Below are positions 26,579 through 35,470 of a DNA stretch of 64,000 bases, piece after piece; within the stretch, counting starts at the first letter, position 1; every line of letters begins with the position of its first letter. The DNA lies in NCBI RefSeq assembly GCF_048066115.1, contig NZ_JBLTYX010000018.1:1-64000 (forward strand), in the 5' to 3' direction. The notes beneath the pieces were generated by a model. That model was not told the DNA's origin, did not search any database, and saw only the letters and a program-made list of their open reading frames with translations. A program made the translations under genes and the position numbers. The DNA is from Niveispirillum sp048066115. GTDB taxonomy: Bacteria; Pseudomonadota; Alphaproteobacteria; Azospirillales; Azospirillaceae.

Positions 26579-26977
26579 ATGCCGATTTCCGTCGCGCCGC
26601 TTTATGCGGGGCTGCTGGGTGTGCTGCTGCTGGTGCTGAGCTACCGCGTGTCCATGTATCGCCGTCATCATGGCGTGTCGCTGGGCGATGGCGGGCACAA
26701 GGGGCTGCACACCGCCATCCGGGTGCAGGGCAATTTCGTGGAGTATGTGCCCACGGCCCTGATCCTGCTGATCCTGCTGGAACTGTCGGGCCGGCAGTCC
26801 TGGATCGTGCATGGGCTGGGGGCGGCTTTGTTCCTGGGCCGCGTCCTGCATGCCCAGGGCCTGACCGCCAATCCGGCGGGCAAGAGCTTCGGCCGGCTGG
26901 CGGGCATCCTGTTGACCTGGTTGATGCTGCTGGTCTCCGCTGTTCTGCTGGTCCTGGGCGCCGTCGCGGGTATTTAG
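26579..26977 (+). CDS. MAPEG family membrane protein
   Basis: The 132-residue protein has four membrane spans and the MAPEG pattern: LLVLSYRVSMYRR in the first helix and loop, LHTAIRVQGNFVEYVPTALILL (the conserved RxQxNxxEYxP motif near residues 48-60) and ALFLGRVLHAQGL. Eukaryotic relatives conjugate glutathione or reduce peroxides; bacterial members are mostly uncharacterised but glutathione-related. It is preceded by a GGGGAGGGGAG ribosome site, follows the hydrolase-like gene by 50 bases and may be in the same TetR-controlled unit. Confidence 0.88.
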   Translation: MPISVAPLYAGLLGVLLLVLSYRVSMYRRHHGVSLGDGGHKGLHTAIRVQGNFVEYVPTALILLILLELSGRQSWIVHGLGAALFLGRVLHAQGLTANPAGKSFGRLAGILLTWLMLLVSAVLLVLGAVAGI

Positions 26978-27001
26978 TTCCCGTATGTCCGAACCGCCGT
27001 G

Positions 27002-27022
27002 CAAGGCCCCGACCGGGCTTTG
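27002..27022 (+). terminator. Possible terminator after the MAPEG gene
   Basis: Arms AAGGCCC and GGGCTTT pair around CGACC with one wobble; the T-run is weak (GGCTTTTGG ten bases on). Confidence 0.35.
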
Positions 27023-27040
27023 CGCGGCTTTTGGCGTTGG

Positions 27041-27084
27041 CGAACGTTCGGTCGGTTAAAAGTTCTAAAAGTCGGGATTAACCG
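27041..27084. promoter_or_regulatory. Candidate operators upstream of the isochorismatase operon
   Basis: Two dyads lie in the AT-richer gap: a perfect CGAACGTTCG (27041-27050) and CGGTTAA...TTAACCG (27053-27059 and 27078-27084) with an 18-base spacer. They precede the isochorismatase gene by about 150 bases. The regulator is not known. Confidence 0.3.
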
Positions 27085-27231
27085 CAAGCCATGACGGGGA
27101 ACCGGGTCTAGGATCGGCGGCGAACGAAGAAGAAATCAGCCGTTCGGTATCCATACACCCGCTTCACTTCCCCATCAGGCCGGCGCGGTCCTGACAATGA
27201 TCCGGCGCGCCCAGGTACAAGGAACAACCCC

Positions 27232-27891
27232 ATGTCCATCGTCGCGACCCCGACCCCCGGCCCGCTGCTGCTGACCCCGACCGATCACACGCTGATCATG
27301 ATCGACTTCCAGTCACAGATGGCGTTCGCCACCAAGAATATCGACGCCGTGCAGCTGCGCAACAATGCAGCATTGGTGGCCCATGCCGCCAAGGGTTTCG
27401 GCGTTTCCACCATCCTGACCACGGTGGCGGAGAAGAGCTTCTCCGGCCCGATGTTCACCGAGATCACCGATGCCTTCCCCGGTGAGAAGCTGCTGGACCG
27501 CACCTCCATGAACACCTGGGAGGATGCCGGCGTCATCGAGGTGGTGAACAAGATCGGCAAGGACCGCCTGGTATTCTGCGGCCTGTGGACCTCGGTCTGC
27601 ATCGTCGGCCCCACCCTGTCGGCGCTGGCGCAAGGTTACGAGGTCTATATCATCACCGACGCCTGCGGCGACGTGTCGGAAGAAGCGCATGAACGTGCCG
27701 TGGAGCGCATGGTGCAGGCCGGCGTGCGCCCGATGACCGCCCTCCAGTACATGCTGGAATTGCAGCGCGACTGGGCACGCGGCGAGACCTATGAACTGAC
27801 CACCGGCATCGCCAAGAAGTTCGGTGGCGCCTATGGCCTGGGCATCATCTACGCCAAGACCATGTTCGGCGCCTCTGAAGGCAGTCACTGA
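27232..27891 (+). CDS. Isochorismatase-like cysteine hydrolase (YcaC type)
   Basis: The 219-residue protein has Asp25 in LIMIDFQSQ and Cys123 in GLWTSVCIVG, two members of the Asp-Lys-Cys triad of the superfamily; the middle region FPGEKLLDRTSMNTW is of the YcaC type. These enzymes hydrolyse amides or related bonds; many are orphans. The start follows a clear AAGGA site. XapX and amidohydrolase genes follow within 24 bases or overlap, a fixed trio that probably acts on one amide or imide substrate. Confidence 0.86.
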   Translation: MSIVATPTPGPLLLTPTDHTLIMIDFQSQMAFATKNIDAVQLRNNAALVAHAAKGFGVSTILTTVAEKSFSGPMFTEITDAFPGEKLLDRTSMNTWEDAGVIEVVNKIGKDRLVFCGLWTSVCIVGPTLSALAQGYEVYIITDACGDVSEEAHERAVERMVQAGVRPMTALQYMLELQRDWARGETYELTTGIAKKFGGAYGLGIIYAKTMFGASEGSH

Positions 27892-27914
27892 TTAAGTGCC
27901 GGGGAGCCCGTTCC

Positions 27915-28163
27915 ATGAAGCCCTACCTCCTGTCGCTCGCCGTCGGCCTGCTGGTCGGTGTCATCTACAGCCTTCTGAACGTCCGCTCCCCGGCACCGCC
28001 GACCATTGCGCTGGTCGGGCTGCTGGGCATCCTGCTGGGGGAACAGATCGTGCCGCTGGCCAAGCGCCTTTATGCGGGGGAGCCGGTGACGGCCTATCTG
28101 CGCGAGGATTGCGCCAAGCATGTCATGGGCCGCCTGCCCGGCGATGAAAGCCACAAGGCATGA
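27915..28163 (+). CDS. XapX domain protein
   Basis: An 82-residue protein with two membrane spans and the XapX pattern LAVGLLVGVIYSLLNVRSPAP followed by IALVGLLGILLGEQIVP. Family function is unknown. It begins 24 bases after the isochorismatase stop, and its TGA overlaps the next ATG, so it is embedded in the same operon and might anchor or feed the exported amidohydrolase. Confidence 0.87.
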   Translation: MKPYLLSLAVGLLVGVIYSLLNVRSPAPPTIALVGLLGILLGEQIVPLAKRLYAGEPVTAYLREDCAKHVMGRLPGDESHKA

Positions 28164-30112
28164 GCAGCCCATCGCGCCGCAGAACCTTGCAGGGGGCGGC
28201 GTCCCTGCTGATGACCCCGTTCCTTGCCGACCCTGGGAGAGCCGCGATGCCCGGCACCGATCTGATCCTGACCAACGCCAAGATCACCACGCTGGACCGC
28301 GCCAATCCGCAGGCCCAGGCGGTGGCCATCCGCGACGGTCGCATCCTGGCCGTGGGCAGCGAGGCGGAGGTGCGGGCGGCTGCCGGTGCCGATGCACAGA
28401 TCATCAATGCCAAGGGCCGGCGCGTCGTGCCCGGTCTGATCGACAGCCACATGCACATCATCCGGGGCGGCCTGAACTATAATATGGAGCTGCGCTGGGA
28501 CGGGGTGCCGTCGCTGGCCGACGCCATGGCCATGTTGAAAAAACAGGCCCAGATCACCCCGCCGCCGCAATGGGTGCGGGTAGTGGGCGGCTTCACCGAA
28601 CATCAGTTCGCCGAAAAGCGCCTGCCGACCCTGGACGAACTGAACGCGGCGGCCCCGGACACGCCGGTCTTCATCCTGCATCTCTATGACCGCGCCCTGC
28701 TGAACCGGGCGGCCTTGCAGGCGGTCGGTTACACGCGCGACACGCCCAACCCGCCGGGGGGTGAGATCCAGCGCGACGCCAATGGTGAGCCGACAGGTTT
28801 GCTGCTGGCCAGGCCCAATGCCACCATCCTCTATTCGACGCTGGCCAAGGGGCCGAAGCTGGCGCCGGAATATCAGGTGAATTCCACCCGGCATTTCATG
28901 AGGGAGATGAACCGGCTGGGCGTGACCGGCGTCATCGATGCCGGCGGCGGGTTCCAGAATTATCCCGAGGATTACCAGATCATCGAGAAGCTGCATGCCG
29001 ATGGGGAACTGACGCTGCGCATCTCCTACAACCTGTTCACCCAGAAGCCCAAGCAGGAGCTGGCGGACTTCGCCGGCTGGTCCAAACAGGTGAAGCCCGG
29101 CCAGGGCGACGATACCTATCGCCATAATGGGGCCGGCGAGATGCTGGTCTATTCCGCCGCCGATTTCGAGGATTTCCGGGTGGAGCGGCCGGAGATGCCG
29201 CCCAACATGGAAAGCGACCTGGAACCGGTGGTCCGCCTGCTGGTGGAGAACCGCTGGCCCTGGCGCCTGCACGCGACATACAACGAGACCATCACCCGCG
29301 CGCTGGACGTGTTCGAGAAGGTGAACCGGGATGTGCCGTTCAATGGCTTGCACTGGTTCTTCGACCATGCGGAAACCATCGACCAGCGCAATATCGACCG
29401 GATCGCGGCCCTGGGCGGCGGCATCGCGGTCCAGCATCGCATGACCTATCAGGGCGAATATTTCGTCGAGCGTTACGGTGCCAAGGCGGCGGAGATGACG
29501 CCGCCGATTTCGAAGATGCTGGCGTCGGGCATTCCCGTGGGTGCCGGCACCGATGCCACGCGTGTGGCCAGCTATAACCCCTGGGTGTCGCTGTCCTGGC
29601 TGGTCAGCGGCAAGACGGTGGGCGGCACCAGCCTGTACCCGCCCGCCAACCGGCTGGACCGGGAAGCGGCGCTGCGCCTGTGGACGGAGGCCAATACCTG
29701 GTTCTCCAACGAACAAGGCAAGAAGGGGCAGGTGAAGGCGGGGCAGCTGGCCGACCTGATCGTGCTGTCGGATGATTATTTCAGCGTGGCGGAAAGCGAC
29801 ATTCCGCACATCACCTCTGTCCTGACGCTCTTGGGTGGCAAGGTGGTGCATGGGGCGGGCGATTATGCGCCGCTAGCGCCCGACCTGCCCAAGCCCATGC
29901 CCGACTGGTCGCCCGTGCGCACCTTCGGCGGCTATTACCAGCCGGCACGCGACAAAGACGGCAAGCTGCTGAAGATGGGGTCGCTGTGCGGCTGTGCGGC
30001 ATCCTGTGCCGTGCATGGGCATGACCATGCCGCAGCCTATGCCAGCCCCGCGCCCGCGTCCGACGAGGCCGGGTTCTGGGGGGCGTTCGGGTGTGGGTGC
30101 TGGGCGGTGTAG
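28160..30112 (+). CDS. Amidohydrolase (YtcJ type) with Tat-like signal and Cys/His tail
   Basis: A 650-residue member of the amidohydrolase superfamily. The N-terminus SSPSRRRTLQGAASLL resembles a Tat signal, with cleavage likely near residue 29. Metal-binding HxH appears in GLIDSHMHIIRGG near 94-101; later DHAE, GAGTDATR and the GQLADLIVLSDD end module are present. After the normal end of the domain comes a tail of about 45 residues with six cysteines and several histidines (SLCGCAASCAVHGHDH, then FGCGCWAV). The tail looks like a metal-binding appendage. It is the third gene of the isochorismatase-XapX operon. The substrate is unknown. Confidence 0.85.
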   Translation: MSSPSRRRTLQGAASLLMTPFLADPGRAAMPGTDLILTNAKITTLDRANPQAQAVAIRDGRILAVGSEAEVRAAAGADAQIINAKGRRVVPGLIDSHMHIIRGGLNYNMELRWDGVPSLADAMAMLKKQAQITPPPQWVRVVGGFTEHQFAEKRLPTLDELNAAAPDTPVFILHLYDRALLNRAALQAVGYTRDTPNPPGGEIQRDANGEPTGLLLARPNATILYSTLAKGPKLAPEYQVNSTRHFMREMNRLGVTGVIDAGGGFQNYPEDYQIIEKLHADGELTLRISYNLFTQKPKQELADFAGWSKQVKPGQGDDTYRHNGAGEMLVYSAADFEDFRVERPEMPPNMESDLEPVVRLLVENRWPWRLHATYNETITRALDVFEKVNRDVPFNGLHWFFDHAETIDQRNIDRIAALGGGIAVQHRMTYQGEYFVERYGAKAAEMTPPISKMLASGIPVGAGTDATRVASYNPWVSLSWLVSGKTVGGTSLYPPANRLDREAALRLWTEANTWFSNEQGKKGQVKAGQLADLIVLSDDYFSVAESDIPHITSVLTLLGGKVVHGAGDYAPLAPDLPKPMPDWSPVRTFGGYYQPARDKDGKLLKMGSLCGCAASCAVHGHDHAAAYASPAPASDEAGFWGAFGCGCWAV

Positions 30113-30123
30113 TGCCTCTTGTA

Positions 30124-30244
30124 CGTCATCCCGGCGCAAGCCGGGACCCAGGGGCCAAACGCCCGACCTTTCCGCTGCGTTGATCGACGCCGCCGATAGG
30201 GATGTTCCTGTGGCCCCTGGGTCCCGGCTTGCGCCGGGATGACG
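30124..30244. repeat. Perfect 34-bp inverted repeat
   Basis: Arms 30124-30157 and 30211-30244 are exact complements around a 53-base spacer. Each arm holds a smaller hairpin (CCCGGCGCAAGCCGGG). The TCATCCCGGCGCAAGCCGGG core is a widespread alphaproteobacterial palindromic repeat type. It lies between the amidohydrolase and DoxX genes. Confidence 0.85.
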
Positions 30245-30281
30245 AAGAAGGGGCCGAGAGAAGTAACGAAAGTCCCCGCCC

Positions 30282-30701
30282 ATGCGCGACACCCCCGCCC
30301 CCATTGCTTCCTTGCTGGAAGCCCCGGCCATCAACCTCGCGGGCCGCATCCTGCTGACCTTGCCATTTTGGACCAGCGGCATCGCCAAGCTGCTGGACCT
30401 GGATGCGGCGCTGGGGGAGGCGGCGCATTTCGGGCTGGAACCGGCTTGGGCGACCGTCATCGCCACCCTGATCGTGCAGCTGGGCGGGTCGGCGGCGATC
30501 ATTGCCGGGCGGTTTGCCTGGTTGGGAGCGGGGGGGCTGGGCGTGTTCACGGCCATCGCCACCCTGATCGCGCATCCGTTCTGGACTATCGCCGATCCCA
30601 TGGCGCGGTTCCATGAGCGCAATACCTTTCTGGAACATGCAGGCCTGATCGGCGGGCTGGTGTTGGCCGCCATCCTGGCCCATCGGCGGGAGCGGCGCTG
30701 A
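30282..30701 (+). CDS. DoxX family membrane protein
   Basis: The 139-residue protein has four membrane spans and the DoxX core: LTLPFWTSGIAKLLDLDAA, LGGSAAIIAGRFAWLGAGGLGVFT and TFLEHAGLIGGLV. DoxX proteins are small inner-membrane proteins linked to redox or quinone-related functions, mostly undefined. The stop overlaps the start of the MFS gene by one base (TGAATG geometry), so the two are co-translated. Confidence 0.85.
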   Translation: MRDTPAPIASLLEAPAINLAGRILLTLPFWTSGIAKLLDLDAALGEAAHFGLEPAWATVIATLIVQLGGSAAIIAGRFAWLGAGGLGVFTAIATLIAHPFWTIADPMARFHERNTFLEHAGLIGGLVLAAILAHRRERR

Positions 30702-32273
30702 ATGGCCGAGGCAGCAAACAACAGTCCCCTGCGCTTGCCCCTGTTCCGGGCGTTGTGGATTGCCACCATCGTGTCGAATGTCGGCACCTGGATGCATGAT
30801 GCGGGGGCCGGCTGGCTGATGACCAGCCTGTCGGAAAAGCCGATCATGGTGGCGCTGGTCCAGGCGGCCACTACCCTGCCCATGTTCCTTTTCGCCCTGC
30901 CGGGCGGGGCACTGGCCGATATCGTCGATCGGCGCAAGCTGCTGATCCTGGCCCAGCTCTGGGCGCTGGCCTGTGCCGGGCTGCTGGCGGCGGTGACGTT
31001 CCAGGGGCTGACCGGACCGGGGCTGCTGCTGGCCCTGACCTTCGCCCTGGCCACCGGGGCGGCCCTGTCGGCGCCGGCCTTCCAGGCCATCGTGCCGGAA
31101 CTGGTGCCCAAGCAGAGCCTGCCCGACGCGGTGGCGCTGAACAGCCTGGGCATCAATATCTCCCGCGCCATCGGGCCGGCGCTGGGCGGCTTCATCATCG
31201 CGGCGGCCGGACCGGCGGCGGTGTTCGCGCTGAACGCGCTGTCGGTGCTGGGTGTGTGGATCGTGCTGTTCGCCTGGAAGCGGCAGACGGCACCGGCCAG
31301 CCTGCCGGCGGAACATTTCACCGGGGCGCTGAGGGCCGGTGCCCGCTATGTCCGCCATTCGCCCGCCCTCAGAACCGTGCTGATCCGGTCGGTGGGGTTC
31401 TTCATCTTCGCGTCCGCCCTGTGGGCCTTCATCCCGATCATCGCCCGGCGCGAACTGGGGCTGGGGGCGGCTGAATATGGGGCGCTGCTGGGCAGCATGG
31501 GGGCGGGTGCCATCCTGGGTGCCGTCCTGCTGCCCCATACCCGCAAGCATCTGTCGGCCAACGGGCTGACCGTGGCGGCCAGCCTGCTGTTCGCGCTGGT
31601 CTGCGTGGGCATGGCCTTTGCCCATAGCTTCGCACAGGCCGCGGCGGCCATGGCGTTCGCCGGCATGGGCTGGATCAGCATGCTGTCCAGCTTCAACGTG
31701 GCGGCCCAGATGGCGGCCCCGTCCTGGGTGAAGGCCCGCGCATTGGCCATCAACCTGCTGGTCTTCCAAGGCGCGATGGCGGCGGGCAGTGCCGGCTGGG
31801 GCTGGCTGGCGGGGCATCTGGGTATTCCGCAGACCTTGCTGCTGGCGGCTGGCGGCATGGTGCTGGCCTTGGGGCTGGCGCTGCGCTGGCGGATCAAGGG
31901 GGAGATGGCGGGGAATATCGCGCCCTCGTCCCATTGGCCCGCCCCCATCGTGGCCCTGGACAGCCCCACCGACCGGGGACCGGTGATGATCACCGTGGAA
32001 TACCGGGTCGATCCGGGCCGGGTGACGGAATTCACCCACGCCATCCAGGGCCTGCGCCGTACCCGCCACCGCGATGGGGCCATCGCCTGGGGCCTGTATG
32101 AGGACGCGGCCCAGCCGGGGCTGATGGTGGAAAGCTTCGTGCTGGAAAGCTGGCTGGAACATCTGCGCCAGCATGAACGCACCACCCATGCCGACCGTGA
32201 GGACCAGGAGGTGGTGCGCGCCTTCCATCTGGGGCCGGAGCCGCCGCTGGTCCGCCACCTGATCGCGCCGTGA
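30702..32273 (+). CDS. MFS exporter (EntS/MFS_3 type) with C-terminal ABM-like domain
   Basis: The 523-residue protein has about 11-12 spans over residues 1-405, starting LFRALWIATIVSNVGTWMHDAG, with the MFS loop GGALADIVDRRKLL near 68-81. The type matches the EntS group of exporters. After residue about 425 a soluble dimeric-monooxygenase-like domain begins (MITVEYRVDPGRVTEFTHAI, then SFVLESWLEHLRQHERTT). This fusion is known in the family. It converges on the next gene with only two bases between stop codons. Confidence 0.87.
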   Translation: MAEAANNSPLRLPLFRALWIATIVSNVGTWMHDAGAGWLMTSLSEKPIMVALVQAATTLPMFLFALPGGALADIVDRRKLLILAQLWALACAGLLAAVTFQGLTGPGLLLALTFALATGAALSAPAFQAIVPELVPKQSLPDAVALNSLGINISRAIGPALGGFIIAAAGPAAVFALNALSVLGVWIVLFAWKRQTAPASLPAEHFTGALRAGARYVRHSPALRTVLIRSVGFFIFASALWAFIPIIARRELGLGAAEYGALLGSMGAGAILGAVLLPHTRKHLSANGLTVAASLLFALVCVGMAFAHSFAQAAAAMAFAGMGWISMLSSFNVAAQMAAPSWVKARALAINLLVFQGAMAAGSAGWGWLAGHLGIPQTLLLAAGGMVLALGLALRWRIKGEMAGNIAPSSHWPAPIVALDSPTDRGPVMITVEYRVDPGRVTEFTHAIQGLRRTRHRDGAIAWGLYEDAAQPGLMVESFVLESWLEHLRQHERTTHADREDQEVVRAFHLGPEPPLVRHLIAP

Positions 32274-32275
32274 GG

Positions 32276-33784
32276 TTACGGTGCCAGGGATAGCAGGCGC
32301 ACGGGGTGGATGTCGTAGACATTGTCCTGCCAGCCGCGCACGGATGGGGCGACCATGTGGAGCGAACTGCCATAGACCAGCGGCTGGACCCGGCGGCTGT
32401 GCAGGATATCCGCCTCCACCTGTCGCAATGCCGCCTGCTGGTCGGCCGGATCGGTCCCCTTCACGGTGAAATCGGGCGGCAGGAAGGGGGCCAGGGCGTA
32501 GAAGGGTGAATAGGATATCCAGCTGTTGTAGACGAAGCCCTTATAGTCGCCCTGGGCCATTCTGGTGCTGACGATACGGGCTTCCACACCGACAAGGTCG
32601 GTTTCCACGCCCAGCACCTGTTTCCATTGCGCGGCGATGGCGACCACGCGGCGGCGTATGGCTTCCACGCCCGCGAACAGGATTTCCACCCGTGGCGGTG
32701 GCTGGTCGGGGCCGTAGCCGGCGCGGGCGAGGGCGTCGCGGGCCGCTTGCCGCCGTGCCTCCCCGGTGGGGCCGGCATAGGGGGGCGGGGGGCTGGACCA
32801 GAGGTCGGGGGGAACCAAGCCATAGGCGGGGACGGCGCGGCCTTGCGAGGTGGCGGTCAACTGCTCGCGATCCAGCGCCAGTTCCAATGCCTCCAGGAAG
32901 GCCGGATTGTCCCGCCAGGCGAGGGCGTCGGGGTTGGCGATCATTGCCGACAAGGCGGTCCAGGGATGGACGCGCAGCGCATCGGGCCGGTTCGCCCGCG
33001 CCCAGTCGACCATGGGGGCGGGGACGGCGCTGGTCACGTCCAGGTCGCCGGCGCGGAACAGGTTCATTTCCAGTTCCGCCTGTTCGGCCACCCGCATCTC
33101 CACCCGCGCCAGGGCGACGGTCGCTCGCCCATGATAGGTGTCGGCGCGGGTCAGGACATAGCGTTCCTGCAAGTGATGTTCAGCCAGCCGGAAGGGGCCG
33201 TTGCACATCAGGTTGCCGGGCGTGGCGAAATCGGCGCCCTTGGCATCCAGGGTCGGGCCGTGGACAGGCAGGGTGATGCGGTGGGCCAGGATCATGTCCA
33301 GGTCGGGCACGGGCCGGGCCAGCCGCACCACCAGGGTGGTGGGACCCGCCGCCTGCACCCCCAGCCGGTCGGGCGGCAGCAGGGACCGGCGAATGGCGGC
33401 GGCATTTTCCACCCCGTCCAGCAGGTCGGCGATGCCCGATCTTGTGGCGGGATCGACGGCCCGGCGCCAGCCGCGCACGAAATCGGCCGCCGTCACCGCA
33501 TCGCCGTTCCACCAGCGCGCATCGTTGCGCAGATGGAACACCCAGGTCAGGCCATCGGCCGACCGGTCCCAGCGTTCGGCCGCGCCCGGCACGGTGCGGC
33601 CGGCCCCATCGCGGGTCATCAGCCCCTCGCACAGATCCAGCAGCAGGCGGGCGGCACCGATGGAAACGCCCCTATGCGGGTCCAGCGTTTCCGGTTCCGG
33701 CCCGATGCCGATGCGCAGCGTGTCGGCGGCCAGGGTAGGCGGTGGCGCCGTGAGCAGCAGGGTGACAAGGGCGATTGCGCGCAT
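32276..33784 (-). CDS. Peptide/oligopeptide-type ABC substrate-binding protein (SBP_bac_5), orphan
   Basis: Starting at MRAIALVTLLLTAPPPTLAA gives 502 residues with a signal peptide and a complete family-5 binding fold: IGIGPEPETLDPHRG at the mature start, LCEGLMTRDGAGRTVPGAAERW, FHLRNDARWWNGDAVTAADFVRGW. No permease or ATPase genes are adjacent. Its ATG overlaps the stop of a winged-helix regulator (TGATG), so the two are translated together and the binding protein may act in sensing rather than uptake. Confidence 0.85.
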   Translation of the reverse strand: MRAIALVTLLLTAPPPTLAADTLRIGIGPEPETLDPHRGVSIGAARLLLDLCEGLMTRDGAGRTVPGAAERWDRSADGLTWVFHLRNDARWWNGDAVTAADFVRGWRRAVDPATRSGIADLLDGVENAAAIRRSLLPPDRLGVQAAGPTTLVVRLARPVPDLDMILAHRITLPVHGPTLDAKGADFATPGNLMCNGPFRLAEHHLQERYVLTRADTYHGRATVALARVEMRVAEQAELEMNLFRAGDLDVTSAVPAPMVDWARANRPDALRVHPWTALSAMIANPDALAWRDNPAFLEALELALDREQLTATSQGRAVPAYGLVPPDLWSSPPPPYAGPTGEARRQAARDALARAGYGPDQPPPRVEILFAGVEAIRRRVVAIAAQWKQVLGVETDLVGVEARIVSTRMAQGDYKGFVYNSWISYSPFYALAPFLPPDFTVKGTDPADQQAALRQVEADILHSRRVQPLVYGSSLHMVAPSVRGWQDNVYDIHPVRLLSLAP

Positions 33785-35103
33785 CAGGTGCCCGTGGGCA
33801 GGGTCAGGGCGCAGGCACGGACCAGGGGGTTCAGGCTGAACCCGTCGCCATCGCGGTCCAGCACCGATTTGTTCCACAGGGAAGGCAAGCCGCCGCGCGG
33901 CCGGTCCGCGCCGGCCTTTTCGAGGGCGCAGGCCGCCTGATCCACAGTGAACGCGTCGGGCATCGCCGCCAGCGCTTTCAGCGCCCGGCGTTCGGTTTCC
34001 GACAACAGCCCCAGGGCCCAGCCCATGGCGGCATCCAGTGACCGGTGGCGGGTGGGGCCGGGGCGGCGCATGCCGGGCAATGCCCGCATGGGATCGCGGC
34101 TGGCCTCCGCCGTGGCGCGCAGGCCCAGCAGGCTGGCGGCCCGCGCCCCGATCTCCACCCCCAGCGGCACGCCGCCCAGATGGCGGCAGATGCTGGCGAT
34201 GGTGGGGTCGGTATCGGTGGCGATCTCCAGCCCGGCGGCATTCGCCGCCTCCATGAACAGGCTGGTGGCGGGGCTGGCGGTGCCGTCGCCGGCCAGGGCC
34301 AGGGGCGACAGGCGCACACACCAGGGCCGCAGCCGCCGATGCGCGAGGTGGGAGGTGACCAGCAGGCCCAGGCCTGCATTCTCCTCCACCAGCCGGCGCA
34401 CCATGTCCTGGGCCGCATCGCCCAGCAGTTCGGCCCCGTCCAGCAGCAACAGGCAGTGCCGCCCCTGCAAGGCGGGGGCAAGGGCGGCCGGGCCTTCCAG
34501 CCCCAGGATGGCGGCGATGCGGGCGGCCAGCGTGTCGGCATCGGGCAGGAGAGTGCCGGTCAGGGGGACCAGCCATTGCCCGTCGGGGAAGTCGCCCGCC
34601 AGCGCCTGGGCGGCGGCGCAGGCCAGGCGTGACTTGCCGGTACCCGACAGGCCGGTGACCACCAGCAGCCGGTCGCGGCGCATCAGCTTCACGACATTGG
34701 CCAGTTCCAACTCCCGCCCCGACAGGGCGGTCAGGGTGTGCGGGATATTGCCGATGGTGGGAGCGGCCGGCACGGCGAGGCGATAGCCGCGACCATGGAC
34801 GGTGAGGATCACCGACCCGTCCGCATCGCCGATGGCGGTGCGCAGGCCGGAAATCTGCACCGCGACATTGGCGGGATCGACGATCTGGCCGGGCCACACC
34901 CGGTCCAGCAGCTGGGCGGCCGTCACCTCGTGCCCCGCCTGTTCCGCCAGCGCTGTCAACAGGGCGGTTGCCCGCCGGCCCAGGGGCACGGGCACGCCCC
35001 CCCGGCTGGTCAGCCTTCCGCTGCCCCGGTTGAACCGGTAGGCGCCGACCGCCAGTTCCAGCGGTGCTGCATCCTGTCCCAGATGGAAGGCATCCGACGG
35101 CAT
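33784..35103 (-). CDS. Winged-helix regulator with STAND-type NTPase domain
   Basis: From MPSDAFHLGQ the protein has 439 residues. A winged-helix DNA-binding domain of the OmpR/CadC type comes first (residues about 15-115: RATALLTALAEQAGHEVTAAQLLDRVWP, VHGRGYRL). An NTPase domain follows with Walker A GLSGTGKSRLA near 151 and Walker B LLLLDGAELL. The C-terminal part resembles the winged-helix/ARC2 region of AfsR-like proteins (ERRALKALAAMPDAFTVDQAACAL) and lacks the TPR tail. It overlaps the binding-protein gene. A second, longer regulator of the same build lies 1.4 kb away. Confidence 0.82.
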   Translation of the reverse strand: MPSDAFHLGQDAAPLELAVGAYRFNRGSGRLTSRGGVPVPLGRRATALLTALAEQAGHEVTAAQLLDRVWPGQIVDPANVAVQISGLRTAIGDADGSVILTVHGRGYRLAVPAAPTIGNIPHTLTALSGRELELANVVKLMRRDRLLVVTGLSGTGKSRLACAAAQALAGDFPDGQWLVPLTGTLLPDADTLAARIAAILGLEGPAALAPALQGRHCLLLLDGAELLGDAAQDMVRRLVEENAGLGLLVTSHLAHRRLRPWCVRLSPLALAGDGTASPATSLFMEAANAAGLEIATDTDPTIASICRHLGGVPLGVEIGARAASLLGLRATAEASRDPMRALPGMRRPGPTRHRSLDAAMGWALGLLSETERRALKALAAMPDAFTVDQAACALEKAGADRPRGGLPSLWNKSVLDRDGDGFSLNPLVRACALTLPTGT

Positions 35104-35281
35104 GAAGGGTCTCAACCTGTGACGGGCTGGGCGTGCCGCACTGCGGCAGGCGTGGATATTAAGCGCGATTTCCGTCGGAATGACAGGGCAACTTTGGTAC
35201 GGGGGTAGTGTGTGGGTTGACTTAATTACTTGAAGCACAATGCTTTCCCCGCGAAACGCGTGGGCACCATCGTTTCGACTT

Positions 35282-35375
35282 CCTCTACCGTCACCCCGGC
35301 GAAGGCCGGGGCCCAAATCGTAGAGCGAAGCGCTTGTCACTTGGGCCCCGGCCTTCGCCGGGGTGACGGTAGAGG
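35282..35375. repeat. Second palindromic repeat family, copy with 35-bp arms
   Basis: Perfect 35-bp arms (35282-35316 and 35341-35375) around a 24-base spacer ATCGTAGAGCGAAGCGCTTG-TCAC. The spacer is the same, bar one base, as in the copy at 57001-57210. The left flank GGGCACCATCGTTTC also matches. The rest of this 367-base gene-free gap (35104-35470) shows only an AT-rich promoter-like stretch near 35210-35250 and nothing else recognised. Confidence 0.85.
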
Positions 35376-35470
35376 GGGCTTCTACGGCAGTGCAAATCCC
35401 TTAAGTTAGCGCCTATGGGTGTTTGCCGGGATGACGGGAAGGGTCGGGATGTTGGGGGAGGGCGCTGTTC

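Noticed and set aside
30126..32258. A 710-codon minus-strand frame across the DoxX/MFS genes
   Set aside because: Antisense to a clear membrane transporter; composition is that of reverse-frame GC-rich DNA.
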